From positions 62,001-126,000 of the forward strand of contig NZ_SPUM01000123.1 in NCBI RefSeq assembly GCF_004614195.1: a stretch of 64,000 nt of DNA. The letters are read 5' to 3'. The position numbers and the translations under genes were made by a program. The DNA comes from Massilia horti (GTDB taxonomy: Bacteria > Pseudomonadota > Gammaproteobacteria > Burkholderiales > Burkholderiaceae_D). Below the pieces are notes generated by a model. That model was not told the origin of the DNA and ran no database searches. It saw only the letters and a program-made list of their open reading frames with translations. This document shows, piece by piece, positions 10,094 through 18,270 of the stretch; the first letter of the stretch is position 1; each line of letters starts with the position of its first letter.

Positions 10094-11884
10094 GTGAGCT
10101 ACCAGGCCCCTCTGAAAGACATGCGGTTCGTCCTGAACGAACTGGCCGACCTGGCCGGGATTAACCAGCTGCCCGGCTGCGAGGACGCAACCGCCGACAC
10201 GGTCGAAGCGGTCCTCGAAGAAAACGCGCGCTTCTGCGGCGAAGTGATCGCCCCGCTGAACCACCCGGCCGACAAGGAGCCCAGCTTCTGGCAGGGCGGC
10301 GAGGTGACGACCTCCAAGGGCTTCAAGGAGGCGTTCCGCGCCTTCACCGAAGCAGGCTGGCAGGGCGTGCAGCACCCGGCCGAATTCGGCGGCCAGGGCC
10401 TGCCGAAACTGGTCGCCACGCCTTGCGTCGAGATGCTGCACGGTTCGAACCTGTCGTTTGCGCTGGTCGCGCTGCTGACCGACGGCGCGATCGAGGCGCT
10501 GCTGACCGCGGGCACGGACGAGCAGAAGACGCGCTTCATCGAGCCGCTCATTTCCGGCAAGTGGACCGGCACCATGAACCTGACCGAACCGCAGGCCGGC
10601 TCGGATCTCGCGGCCGTGCGCACGCGCGCGGTGCCGCAGGGCGACGGCACCTTCAAGCTGTTCGGCACCAAGATCTTCATCACCTACGGCGAGCACGACA
10701 TGGCGGAGAACATCATCCACCTGGTGCTCGCACGTACGCCGGACGCGCCGCCGGGCGTGAAGGGCATCTCGCTGTTCATCGTGCCCAAGTTCCTGGTCAA
10801 CGATGACGGTTCGCTCGGCGCGCGCAACGACGTGCACTGCGTCTCGATCGAACACAAGCTGGGCATCAAGGCCAGCCCGACCGCGGTGCTGCAGTTCGGG
10901 GACCACGGCGGCGCGATCGGCACCCTGGTGGGCGAGGAGAACCGGGGCCTGGAGTACATGTTCATCATGATGAACGCGGCCCGCTTCGGCGTGGGCATGC
11001 AGGGTATTGGCCTGGCCGAGCGCGCCTACCAGCAGGCGGCGGCGTTCGCCAAGGAGCGCATCCAGTCGCGCGACCTGGCCGGATCAAACGGCCCGGTGGC
11101 CATCATCAACCACCCGGACGTGCGGCGCATGCTCATGTCGATGCGCGCCCAGACCGAGGCCGCGCGCGCGCTCGCGTACGTGGGAGCGGGCATCAGCGAC
11201 ATCGCAAACCATCATCCGGATGAAGCCACCCGCAAGGCCAACCTGGCTGTGTACGAATACCTGGTCCCGGTGATCAAGGGCTGGTCGACCGAAATGTCGG
11301 AAAACGTCGCGCGCGACGGCGTGCAGGTCCACGGTGGCATGGGCTTCATCGAAGAGACCGGCGCGGCCCAGCACTACCGCGATGCCAAGATCCTGACCAT
11401 CTACGAAGGCACGACGGCGATCCAGGCCAACGACCTGGTCGGCCGCAAGACCGTGCGCGACGGTGGCGCGGTGGCCAAGTCGATCCTGGCCCAGGTGCGC
11501 GCGACCGGGGAGTCGTTGGCTAACTCCGGCAACGACCACCTGCAGGCGATCCGGCGCCAGCTCGCGGCCGGCAGTGACGCGCTGGAGCAGGTGGTCGAGT
11601 TCATGGTCGCCAATGCCAAGTCCGACATCAAGGCGGTGTATGCAGGCAGCGTGCCTTACCTGAAGCTGGCCGGCATCGTGCTCGGCGGCTGGCAGATGGC
11701 GCGCGCGGCACTCATCGCCCAGAACAAGCTGGATGCGGGCGAGGGCGACGCCGACTTCTACCGCGCCAAGATCGTCACCGCGCGCTTCTTTGCCGACCAC
11801 ATCCTCTCGCAGGCTCAGGGCCTGCGTCACTCGATCGTGGAGGGCAGTGCCGGCGTGCTTGGCCTGCCGGTGGATCAGTTCTGA
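10094..11884 (+). CDS. acyl-CoA dehydrogenase (596-residue, C-terminally extended type)
   Basis: Predicted FAD enzyme that introduces a trans-2 double bond in an acyl-CoA or related thioester, passing electrons to EtfAB. The central FAD motif MNLTEPQAGSDLAAVRTRA is near residue 160, and the typical C-terminal ACAD signature HGGMGFIEETGAAQHYRDAK followed by IYEGTTAIQANDLVGRK lies near residues 415-450 (the Glu of YEGT is the expected base). After about residue 460 there is an extra domain (LGLPVDQF at the end), as in the 590-600 residue DmdC/AcdB-like subgroup rather than the 380-residue beta-oxidation enzymes. Start is GTG at 10094 with AGGAG 8 bases upstream. The exact substrate (straight-chain, methylmercaptopropionyl or other) cannot be read from sequence. 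Confidence 0.93.
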   Translation: MSYQAPLKDMRFVLNELADLAGINQLPGCEDATADTVEAVLEENARFCGEVIAPLNHPADKEPSFWQGGEVTTSKGFKEAFRAFTEAGWQGVQHPAEFGGQGLPKLVATPCVEMLHGSNLSFALVALLTDGAIEALLTAGTDEQKTRFIEPLISGKWTGTMNLTEPQAGSDLAAVRTRAVPQGDGTFKLFGTKIFITYGEHDMAENIIHLVLARTPDAPPGVKGISLFIVPKFLVNDDGSLGARNDVHCVSIEHKLGIKASPTAVLQFGDHGGAIGTLVGEENRGLEYMFIMMNAARFGVGMQGIGLAERAYQQAAAFAKERIQSRDLAGSNGPVAIINHPDVRRMLMSMRAQTEAARALAYVGAGISDIANHHPDEATRKANLAVYEYLVPVIKGWSTEMSENVARDGVQVHGGMGFIEETGAAQHYRDAKILTIYEGTTAIQANDLVGRKTVRDGGAVAKSILAQVRATGESLANSGNDHLQAIRRQLAAGSDALEQVVEFMVANAKSDIKAVYAGSVPYLKLAGIVLGGWQMARAALIAQNKLDAGEGDADFYRAKIVTARFFADHILSQAQGLRHSIVEGSAGVLGLPVDQF

Positions 11885-11909
11885 CCGGGCAGGGCGGGGA
11901 CCGGACGGC

Positions 11910-12707
11910 TTATTCGCCGTTTCGCTCCCCGTCTGGCCTTCGTTTCCGAAAAGGGGCAATCATTTGCCCCCAAAAATCTCCCGGCAACTGTTCGTCAATG
12001 CCATATTCGTCCGGTGGCAGTTTGCCGCGCGGGAGATGTGCTGTTCCGAACTAGAAGTCGAAAATAACCAGGTGCGGTGCGAAATTCTTGTCGTACGCTT
12101 CTCGATCGCAGCAGTGGTGCCAGTGATGGAATGTGGGGCTGGCTATGATCCAGCGCAGCGGCCCGTACTCCACCTTGATGTTCGAATGGTTAAGAAAGCC
12201 TTGGAAGCCTAGCATTATCGTGTACGCAAGCAGCGGGGTATGGGCGAATCCGAGACTGAAGATCGGAATGAACTGGAAGCAGTCGCCAAGTATCTTGTCG
12301 AGCGGATGCAGGCGCACATTGGCAAGCCAATCCATTCGTGTCGACATATGGTGGACCTTGTGCAGTCTCCAAAGCCACGGAGTCTTATGGCAGGCCCGGT
12401 GGTAGCAATAAGCCAGGAAGTCTGCTATCAGCACAAGCTCGATGAACTGGAGCCATTCCGGTTGTTGCCCCGCAAATCCACCTGACTGGAATCCCAGTGC
12501 CCACCCGAAGAGCAATATTGTCCCAGCGGTGATGGCATCTGAAAAATGGCCGACGAAACACCCAACCAGGTAATAGAGGACATCGGTCATCCAGCCTGGC
12601 CGCAGCACGCGCTGCTGACGGAATGGAAAAAAACGTTCAAGCGTCACAAATACCAACGCGAACATTGCAAAGCCCAGAACGATCTCGAGGCTGACGGGCG
12701 CAGACAT
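11910..12707 (-). pseudogene. sterol desaturase/fatty acid hydroxylase family gene with in-frame TAG
   Basis: The frame encodes a di-iron membrane hydroxylase with all three histidine clusters: HRACH, HKVHH and HHWHHCC, between hydrophobic helices. After DKNFAPHLVIFDF there is a TAG at 12051-12053, leaving about 218 residues. Past this stop the same frame continues for 46 codons as FGTAHLPRGKLPPDEYGIDE and onwards to a TAA at 11910-11912. That tail matches the usual family C-terminus, where a Leu is expected at the stop position (a TTG to TAG change would explain it). So either the gene is broken near its end by one nonsense mutation, or the truncated or read-through product still works. The ATG at 12707 is preferred; another at 12767 is possible. 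No ribosome site is obvious. Family members act on sterols, carotenoids or fatty acids. Confidence 0.75.
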
Positions 12708-13040
12708 GGGATTTTGCAAATGCAGGAGGGTGACGTACAGCGACGAGCACGAACAATATCCCGTCATGTTATTTGGGATTGACGCGGACGTTATTGGACC
12801 ATCGTCCAATTGTTCGGGATGGCAAGGCTGGGTCCTTGCACCGTGTTTCCGGCCTCAAAGCTGCTGTGGCGAAAAAATATTCCCGCTTTCATCCTTGATG
12901 GTGAGTAAAATTTTCTACAAATATATGTATTGGGGGTTTTATTATTCCTCAAAGCGGCCTCATCCGTCTCGGCTACCTTGTTCGTAAGCCGTGCATGAGC
13001 CGCTCGGCCCAAATCTCAACGGCTCGACGAGGAGAGCATC
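12708..13040. other. 333-base intergenic region, AT-rich centre
   Basis: No credible gene was seen. The stretch around 12895-12950 is strikingly AT-rich compared with the surroundings and probably carries promoters for the Cys-rich gene to the right and possibly for the broken desaturase to the left. No -35/-10 pair with good spacing could be assigned. Confidence 0.4.
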
Positions 13041-13463
13041 ATGGGAACCGATAAGCGTTGCAAAGATGATCATGACCGCGAGAAGCGCTGCCGCGAAAAG
13101 TGTCTTGAAGAGTGTCACGAAAAGTGCCGCGAGAAGTGCCATGAGAAGTGCAAGCACCACGACGATTGCGAGGACAGGTGCCATGAGCATGATAAGTGCC
13201 ACGATCGGGACGAAAAGTCGCATCACGTCGAAGAGCTGGAGAAGACGATCAGGGCACTGTCCGATCAGCTGGCCCACTTCGGGCGCGGCCACCACCTGCA
13301 GGAACTGCAGCGCATCATCCGCCAACCTGGGTGGACCACGCGGGCCGAGTTCGCTTTCGTGAACACCATCCTCGACCACATCAGCGTTGAAGTGCGCGCG
13401 CTGGAGCGGCTGCAGGCTGACCTGGTGGAAGCCAGCCGCAAGGTTGAAAAACGCTGCCACTAA
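13041..13463 (+). CDS. Cys/His-rich protein with CxxxC periodicity and C-terminal helical domain
   Basis: Predicted 140-residue protein with a GAGGAG ribosome site 7 bases before the ATG. Residues 5-62 are extremely charged and contain ten cysteines at 7, 17, 21, 25, 29, 33, 37, 43, 47 and 53 together with many His, Glu and Lys. Cys 17 to 37 recur exactly every four residues (pattern C-x-E-K repeated), which on an alpha-helix puts all thiols in one slowly turning stripe, a shape suited to binding several metal ions. Residues 63-140 lack Cys until the end and look like an ordinary helical bundle. No signal peptide. I do not recognise a family. A terminator follows at 13523. The low-complexity repeat also exists in the DNA (AAGTGCC repeats). 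Confidence 0.75.
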   Translation: MGTDKRCKDDHDREKRCREKCLEECHEKCREKCHEKCKHHDDCEDRCHEHDKCHDRDEKSHHVEELEKTIRALSDQLAHFGRGHHLQELQRIIRQPGWTTRAEFAFVNTILDHISVEVRALERLQADLVEASRKVEKRCH

Positions 13464-13490
13464 AGCGAGAGGCGCCGGGCTTTCGGTGAG

Positions 13491-13634
13491 TCAGCTCAGG
13501 CGCCACTTATACTCCTCCAAGGGCAGCCCGCCGGGCTGCTTTTTTTCTTCCAGCACCTTCACTTTAGCTTGAGGTAGCTTAAACGGAGCGCCGGGGCCCG
13601 CCCCGTAAAATCGTCGCCACTCGCGCTCATCCAC
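13491..13634 (-). CDS. possible 47-residue small protein
   Basis: The minus-strand frame ending at 13491 shows a protein-like C-terminus (EWRRFYGAGPGAPFKLPQAK, ending in EEYKWRLS) with Lys/Glu-rich sequence unlike the Arg-rich shadows common in this GC-rich DNA. A GTG at 13632-13634 could start it, but there is no ribosome site at the right distance, and the plus-strand terminator at 13523 overlaps it. It may be a real short gene or chance; homology would decide. Confidence 0.25.
   Translation of the reverse strand: MDEREWRRFYGAGPGAPFKLPQAKVKVLEEKKQPGGLPLEEYKWRLS
13523..13547 (+). terminator. Rho-independent terminator after Cys-rich gene
   Basis: GCAGCCC (13523-13529) pairs with GGGCTGC (13533-13539) around GCC, followed by eight T. 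It lies 60 bases after the Cys-rich gene. Confidence 0.85.
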
Positions 13635-13828
13635 GTTTTTGATGCGATCTCCGGACGATGCCGGAACCGGTGGTCGCGCACTCCTTCGCCAAACGATCGC
13701 AGCCGTTTTCAGGGCCCGGCATTGCTCGCGCCTATGGGTCGCTGCGCCTTTGCGATGCGCCCGCCGCTGCCATAAGAACGCCCGGACGAACGCGTTTTTT
13801 CCATTTGAAGAATATTCAGGAGCTACGC

Positions 13829-14458
13829 ATGTTTTCGATTGTTCGCAGCATTCGGCTGCCCAGGATTCTCGCGTTTTGTTCGTTGCTGCTGCTGGCAGCT
13901 TGCGGTGGCGGTGGCGGGGGAAGCGCCCCGCCCAACCCGGATCCACCAGCGCCGTCGCCAACGCTCGGACTTGCTTCCACCTACACCGACATCGGCGAAG
14001 GCATGACCCTCGGCCAGGAGCATTGGGGGAGCGGCAGCGGCACCGGCCAGCCGATCGATGGCATACAGTGCGTGAACAGCGAGGCTTACCATATCCACTC
14101 GATCGTCTCGATCTACCTTAACGGAACACGCCTGGCATTGCCGGCCGAGATAGGGCTGAAGGGCTGTACCTACGAAATCCATACGCACGATGAAAGCGGT
14201 TTCGTGCACATGGAAACCGAGGCGGCGAAAAAATTTACGCTCGGGCAGTTCTTCTCGGTTTGGGGGCAGGCGCTCGGCACCAGCGAAGTTGCCGGCCTGA
14301 CGGGGATAATTCGTTTCTATCTGATCGACAACGAAACCGTGACCCCATATACCGGCAACCCGGCCGACATCGAATTCGCCTCACGCCGCGAAATCGCGAT
14401 TGTCGTCGGCACGCCGCCGGACGCATTGGTGCGGCACCGCTGGCCCGCCGGAATGTGA
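13829..14458 (+). CDS. hypothetical lipoprotein
   Basis: Predicted 209-residue lipoprotein. It starts with basic residues, a hydrophobic stretch and the lipobox LLAAC, then a run of six Gly and a Pro-rich linker, as typical of outer-membrane or periplasmic lipoproteins in this group. The mature domain includes GIQCVNSEAYHIHSIVSIYL, GCTYEIHTHDESGFVHMETE and SVWGQALGTSEVAGL, with two Cys that could pair and a His-rich strand that could bind metal. I cannot name the family. The ATG at 13829 has AGGAG 7 bases upstream. It converges with the TM2-domain gene downstream. Confidence 0.8.
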   Translation: MFSIVRSIRLPRILAFCSLLLLAACGGGGGGSAPPNPDPPAPSPTLGLASTYTDIGEGMTLGQEHWGSGSGTGQPIDGIQCVNSEAYHIHSIVSIYLNGTRLALPAEIGLKGCTYEIHTHDESGFVHMETEAAKKFTLGQFFSVWGQALGTSEVAGLTGIIRFYLIDNETVTPYTGNPADIEFASRREIAIVVGTPPDALVRHRWPAGM

Positions 14459-14486
14459 TCCCTGCCTTGCGCCGCCGCAGGCGCGG

Positions 14487-14903
14487 TCAGCCGTACGCGC
14501 CGCCTGTATAGAGCAGGTCGAACAGGCGGGCGAGGGTGGCGATCAGCAGGGTGCCGCCCAGCAGCGCCGTGATCACTACAAGCACCACCACGATCCAGTG
14601 CGAGTGCGAGCTGCGGCCTGATCCCGCGTTGTAGGCGGCGTCCCATTTGTCGTCTGGTGTCAGGCCGATCACCAGCGCTTCGATACAGGCGATGATGTAC
14701 GAGATCAGGAGTGGCAGGAGCACCCAGAACGGGTTCGGCGCCTGCCCGACCCCGTACACCAGGCCGGCAATCGGAACGTTGCACAGGTGCAGCACACCGA
14801 GGCGGTCGTAACCGCTTTTGAGGTAGAAGCGATGCACGCCCAGTCCGCCCAGTACGAGGGCGAGGAAGGTGGCGAGGGTTTTGTTCTTGTGCGGCGCGGA
14901 CAT
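14487..14903 (-). CDS. TM2 domain membrane protein
   Basis: Predicted 138-residue inner-membrane protein. Residues 5-75 form a TM2 domain: KNKTLATFLALVLGGLGVHRFYL is the classical first helix with GxxGxHRFY, followed by a second helix and a third hydrophobic segment (PFWVLLPLLISYIIACIEAL). After the loop LTPDDKWDAAYNAG there is one more membrane helix (WIVVVLVVITALLGGTLL) and the C-terminus FDLLYTGGAYG. TM2 proteins have no established enzymatic role. No clear ribosome site was seen. Confidence 0.88.
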   Translation of the reverse strand: MSAPHKNKTLATFLALVLGGLGVHRFYLKSGYDRLGVLHLCNVPIAGLVYGVGQAPNPFWVLLPLLISYIIACIEALVIGLTPDDKWDAAYNAGSGRSSHSHWIVVVLVVITALLGGTLLIATLARLFDLLYTGGAYG

Positions 14904-15093
14904 AAGAAGCAGTTTGTTCAGGAAAGCCAGCAGTATCCTTCAAAACTGTGGCAAAAGCATCAGATTTGCTCGCATGGCAATGCTCTGCCCGGCACAACGT
15001 AAGCCAGGGTGGACGGGACAGGTGGCGGTAAAGCAGAAAATCAGCCATAATGCGCAATTCCGCCGGGACTGCGCGCCCTGTTGTCATTAACGC

Positions 15094-15123
15094 TTGCTGC
15101 TGTGCGGCATTGCGCGCTATAAT
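15094..15123 (+). promoter_or_regulatory. promoter of the rpsP-rimM-trmD-rplS operon
   Basis: TTGCTG (15094-15099), an 18-base spacer and a perfect TATAAT (15118-15123), about 40 bases before rpsP. Confidence 0.65.
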
Positions 15124-15163
15124 CGTCGGCTTTCTCCGCCCAGCACAATTTTTTGGAATTATT

Positions 15164-15412
15164 ATGGTCGTTATTCGTTTAGCTCGTGGTGGCGCCAAGA
15201 AGCGCCCGTTCTTCAACATCGTCGCTACCGACTCGCGCAACCGTCGCGACGGTCGCTTCATCGAGCGCATCGGCTTCTACAACCCGATGGCCTCTGGTAA
15301 CGAAGTTGGCCTGCGTATCGCTGCAGACCGTCTGGCTCACTGGCAAGGCGTTGGCGCACAACTGTCGCCGACCGTTGCTCGCCTGGTCTCGTCGCAAAAG
15401 GCAGCTGCCTAA
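15164..15412 (+). CDS. rpsP: 30S ribosomal protein bS16
   Basis: Predicted 82-residue ribosomal protein S16 of the small subunit body. It starts [20 protein letters not shown] and includes [20 protein letters not shown], both diagnostic. First gene of the conserved rpsP-rimM-trmD-rplS operon, with its promoter 40 bases upstream. The frame extends upstream, but the ATG at 15164 is the family start and has GGAA upstream. Confidence 0.98.
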   Translation: MVVIRLARGGAKKRPFFNIVATDSRNRRDGRFIERIGFYNPMASGNEVGLRIAADRLAHWQGVGAQLSPTVARLVSSQKAAA

Positions 15413-15430
15413 GTTTAAGGTTTTTCAGGT

Positions 15431-15982
15431 TTGACCGATTCAGCAGCATCCGGGATGGAGATTCCTGACGACCTGATTCAGGTCGGTTACATCTCCGGCG
15501 CCTACGGCATCCGTGGCGGCATCCGCATCACGCCGCATTCGGTGGATGCAGACGCGCTGCTGAACGTGAAAACCTGGTGGATCGACAAGCCGTCCCTGCG
15601 GCCCGTCGCCGTGCGGACCGCAAAGATGCACAGTGGCGATGTGGTCGCCACCCTGGTCGGCCTGGTCGAACGCGACGAAGCCGAGGCGCTCAAGGGCGCC
15701 ACGGTGCAGGTGTCGCGCGGCGAGTTCCCGGAACTGCCGGCCGACGAGTATTACTGGACCGACCTGATCGGCATGGATGTGGTGAACGAGCAGGGCGAAC
15801 AGCTCGGCAAGGTCACCGACATGATGCACAACGGCGCGCAGTCGATTTTGCGCATCACTCCCATGCCGGATGCGGCGCCCGGGCAGCCGTCCGAGCGCCT
15901 GGTCCCGTTTGTTGACCAGTTCGTCAAGACGGTCGATCCGGCAGCAAAAAAGATTACCGTGGACTGGGGCCTGGATTATTGA
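15431..15982 (+). CDS. rimM: ribosome maturation factor RimM
   Basis: Predicted 183-residue RimM, which binds bS19 and assists maturation of the 30S head. The N-terminal beta-barrel has VGYISGAYGIRGGIRITPHS; the PRC-barrel domain has EYYWTDLIGMDVVNEQGEQLGKV and ends VPFVDQFVKTVDPAAKKITVDW. The start is most likely TTG at 15431 (18 bases after rpsP); an internal ATG at 15455 would remove eight residues and is not excluded because neither has a strong ribosome site. Confidence 0.96.
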   Translation: MTDSAASGMEIPDDLIQVGYISGAYGIRGGIRITPHSVDADALLNVKTWWIDKPSLRPVAVRTAKMHSGDVVATLVGLVERDEAEALKGATVQVSRGEFPELPADEYYWTDLIGMDVVNEQGEQLGKVTDMMHNGAQSILRITPMPDAAPGQPSERLVPFVDQFVKTVDPAAKKITVDWGLDY

Positions 15983-16008
15983 CCAGTCCACTTTGAGACG
16001 AGGTCCCG

Positions 16009-16767
16009 ATGCAGTTTGACGTCGTGAGCTTGTTTCCCGAGATGTTTGCCGCGTTGACGCAGTCGGGTGTGACCCGGCGCGCCTTCGAGCAGCAGCGTTG
16101 GGGCCTGACGGTGTGGAATCCGCGCGATTTCACCCTCGATCGCCATCGCACTGTGGACGACCGCCCGTACGGCGGGGGCCCGGGGATGGTGATGCTGGCC
16201 AAGCCGCTCGAGGCAACGATCAATGCGGCCAGGCAGCGCCAGGTGGACATGGGCCTGCCCGCGCCGCGCGTGGTGTTCATGTCGCCGCAAGGCAAACAGC
16301 TGACCCACGAGCGCGTGATGGCGCTCAAGGATGAGCCAGGACTGGTGCTGCTGTGCGGCCGCTATGAGGCGGTCGACCAGCGTCTGCTGGACCGCGTGGT
16401 CGACGAGGAAATCTCGCTCGGCGATTTCGTGTTGTCCGGTGGCGAGTTGCCCGCGATGGCGCTGATGGACGCGGTGGTGCGGCAATTGCCCGGTGTGCTG
16501 GGCGACGACGCATCGGCGGTCGAGGACAGTTTCGTCAACGGCCTGCTCGATTCGCCGCACTATACCCGGCCGGAAGTGTACGAGGACGTGCCGGTGCCGC
16601 CTGTTTTGTTGGGCGGTAACCATGCCGAGATCATGAAGTGGCGCCGCCAGCGTATGCTGGAGGCCACGGCAAGGAAGCGGCCCGATTTGCTGGACAAGGC
16701 GCGCAGCGCCGGCCAGCTCACCGCGGCTGACGAAAAGTTTTTGGCAGGTTTGGTAAAACCTGTGTAG
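16009..16767 (+). CDS. trmD: tRNA (guanine37-N1)-methyltransferase
   Basis: Predicted 252-residue TrmD, which methylates G37 next to the anticodon using S-adenosylmethionine and prevents +1 frameshifting. SPOUT knot features are clear: [13 protein letters not shown] at the start, [24 protein letters not shown] and [19 protein letters not shown]. It lies 26 bases after rimM in the conserved operon. Confidence 0.98.
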   Translation: MQFDVVSLFPEMFAALTQSGVTRRAFEQQRWGLTVWNPRDFTLDRHRTVDDRPYGGGPGMVMLAKPLEATINAARQRQVDMGLPAPRVVFMSPQGKQLTHERVMALKDEPGLVLLCGRYEAVDQRLLDRVVDEEISLGDFVLSGGELPAMALMDAVVRQLPGVLGDDASAVEDSFVNGLLDSPHYTRPEVYEDVPVPPVLLGGNHAEIMKWRRQRMLEATARKRPDLLDKARSAGQLTAADEKFLAGLVKPV

Positions 16768-16889
16768 CAAAGGCACCCATGGAGAATACCCATGCGGTGC
16801 GGAAGCGGAACAATATTGTTCCGTCTGTTTAACCCCATCCTCTACTGGGCATACGAACGCGCCAGCATGATGGTTTAAGGAGTCAACAA

Positions 16890-17276
16890 ATGGATCTGAT
16901 CCAGCAACTCGAGCAAGAAGAGATTGCGCGCCTCGGCCGCAATATCCCTGAATTCGCACCTGGCGACACCGTTGTCGTCAACGTCAACGTGGTCGAAGGC
17001 AACCGCAAGCGCGCCCAGGCTTACGAAGGCGTGGTGATCTCGCGTCGTAACCGCGGCCTGAACTCGAACTTCATCGTTCGTAAGATCTCGTCGGGCGAAG
17101 GCGTCGAGCGTACCTTCCAGCTGTACTCGCCGCTGATCGCTTCGATCGAAGTGAAGCGCCGTGGTGACGTGCGCCGTGCGAAGCTGTACTACCTGCGTGA
17201 GCGTTCGGGCAAATCGGCTCGTATCAAGGAAAAGCTGCCGAGCCGCAAGGCCGCAACTGTTGCTGCCGCTGAATAA
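16890..17276 (+). CDS. rplS: 50S ribosomal protein bL19
   Basis: Predicted 128-residue L19, located at the 30S-50S interface. It shows [36 protein letters not shown], and [25 protein letters not shown] stands 7 bases before the ATG. It is 122 bases after trmD and closes the operon, followed by a terminator. Confidence 0.98.
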   Translation: MDLIQQLEQEEIARLGRNIPEFAPGDTVVVNVNVVEGNRKRAQAYEGVVISRRNRGLNSNFIVRKISSGEGVERTFQLYSPLIASIEVKRRGDVRRAKLYYLRERSGKSARIKEKLPSRKAATVAAAE

Positions 17277-17299
17277 TAGCGTCTGCAATCTTGGAAAAA

Positions 17300-17325
17300 G
17301 GCATCCGTTTGGGTGCCTTTTTTTT
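17300..17325 (+). terminator. Rho-independent terminator after rplS
   Basis: GGCATCC (17300-17306) pairs with GGGTGCC (17311-17317) with one G-T pair and a GTTT loop, followed by eight T. Confidence 0.85.
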
Positions 17326-17340
17326 CACCCGGAGAAATGC

Positions 17341-18009
17341 TTGGCAAAAATTCCATTCGATCCCGAACAGTTACCGGTCGAATCCATCGCGGGCGAGGCG
17401 GCGCTGCCTTTTTCCCGGCTTAGCGCCGCCTGGCTGCGCCAGCGCTTTGCCGAATCGTGCCAGTGGCAACCCGAGCGGCTGGACGAAAGCAACCTGCGGC
17501 GCTTTCCCAAGTTCAAGCAAGCCGCCGTGCTGATGCCGATCGTGCAACGCCCGGATGGCCTGACGATGTTGCTGACCCAGCGGACCGACAACCTGTCCAC
17601 CCATGCCGGGCAGGTCAGCTTTCCCGGAGGGAGTGCCGAGGAGCGGGATTCGTCCCCGATCGAAACGGCGCTGCGCGAGACCGAGGAAGAGATTGGCCTG
17701 AACCGCCGTCATGTCGAGATCGTCGGCGTGCTGCCGGAATACGTCACCGCCACCGGTTACCGCGTCACCCCGGTGGTTGGGCTGCTCACGCCACCGTTCG
17801 AACTGGCTGCCGACCCGAACGAAGTGGCCGAGATCTTCGAAGTCCCGCTGTCGTTCCTGATGGATGGCGCCAATCACCAGCGCATGTCGATCGAGCTGCC
17901 GGAAGGAGTGGGACGGCGCAGCTTCTACGCGATACCATATCAACGGTTTTTTATCTGGGGAGCAACCGCGGGGATGCTGCGCAACTTGTTCCATTTCCTG
18001 CGGGCCTGA
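17341..18009 (+). CDS. Nudix hydrolase, CoA pyrophosphatase type
   Basis: Predicted 222-residue enzyme of the NudL-like CoA pyrophosphatase group, which cleaves CoA to 4'-phosphopantetheine and 3',5'-ADP. The Nudix box is complete (GGSAEERDSSPIETALRETE then EEIGL), and the UPF0035-type sequence just before it (LLTQRTDNLSTHAGQVSFPG) is typical of the CoA subgroup. The likely start is TTG at 17341 with GGAG 6 bases upstream; no in-frame ATG gives a full domain. It overlaps the tail of the rplS terminator region and is commonly found after this operon in betaproteobacteria. Confidence 0.9.
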   Translation: MAKIPFDPEQLPVESIAGEAALPFSRLSAAWLRQRFAESCQWQPERLDESNLRRFPKFKQAAVLMPIVQRPDGLTMLLTQRTDNLSTHAGQVSFPGGSAEERDSSPIETALRETEEEIGLNRRHVEIVGVLPEYVTATGYRVTPVVGLLTPPFELAADPNEVAEIFEVPLSFLMDGANHQRMSIELPEGVGRRSFYAIPYQRFFIWGATAGMLRNLFHFLRA

Positions 18010-18011
18010 TT

Positions 18012-18143
18012 GGAGGCGTAGGGTGCGCACCAGTGCGCACGCGGTCACGGCATGCTGACTTGCGGCTGCCGTTTCGGCAACGCTCCGTTCGCGAACCGCG
18101 TGCGCACAGGTCCTCGGCGGCCCCGCGCCCCCTACGCCCTCCG
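18012..18143. repeat. dispersed palindromic repeat, copy A
   Basis: Begins GGAGGCGTAGGGTGCGCACC and ends CCTACGCCCTCC, so the ends are inverted. Inside, GTGCGCACGCGGT is mirrored by ACCGCGTGCGCAC. It sits directly after the Nudix gene. Related copies are at 20331, 24106, 31322, 35534, 52693, 55171 and 59212. Confidence 0.8.
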
Positions 18144-18270
18144 TGAGGCGCCGCGGAGCGGGCGAATATCGCCACAAAACATTTGCTTACCACCGGGATT
18201 TGATTCCCGCCTGTCTCTGCGCTATCGTAGCGGGCGTGTAGTGTTGCTATAACAAAAAAAAGGACGTTTG

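Noticed and set aside
13041-13240. Possible CRISPR or tandem repeat array
   Set aside because: The repetition is the Glu-Lys-Cys codon pattern of one gene, with no spacers.
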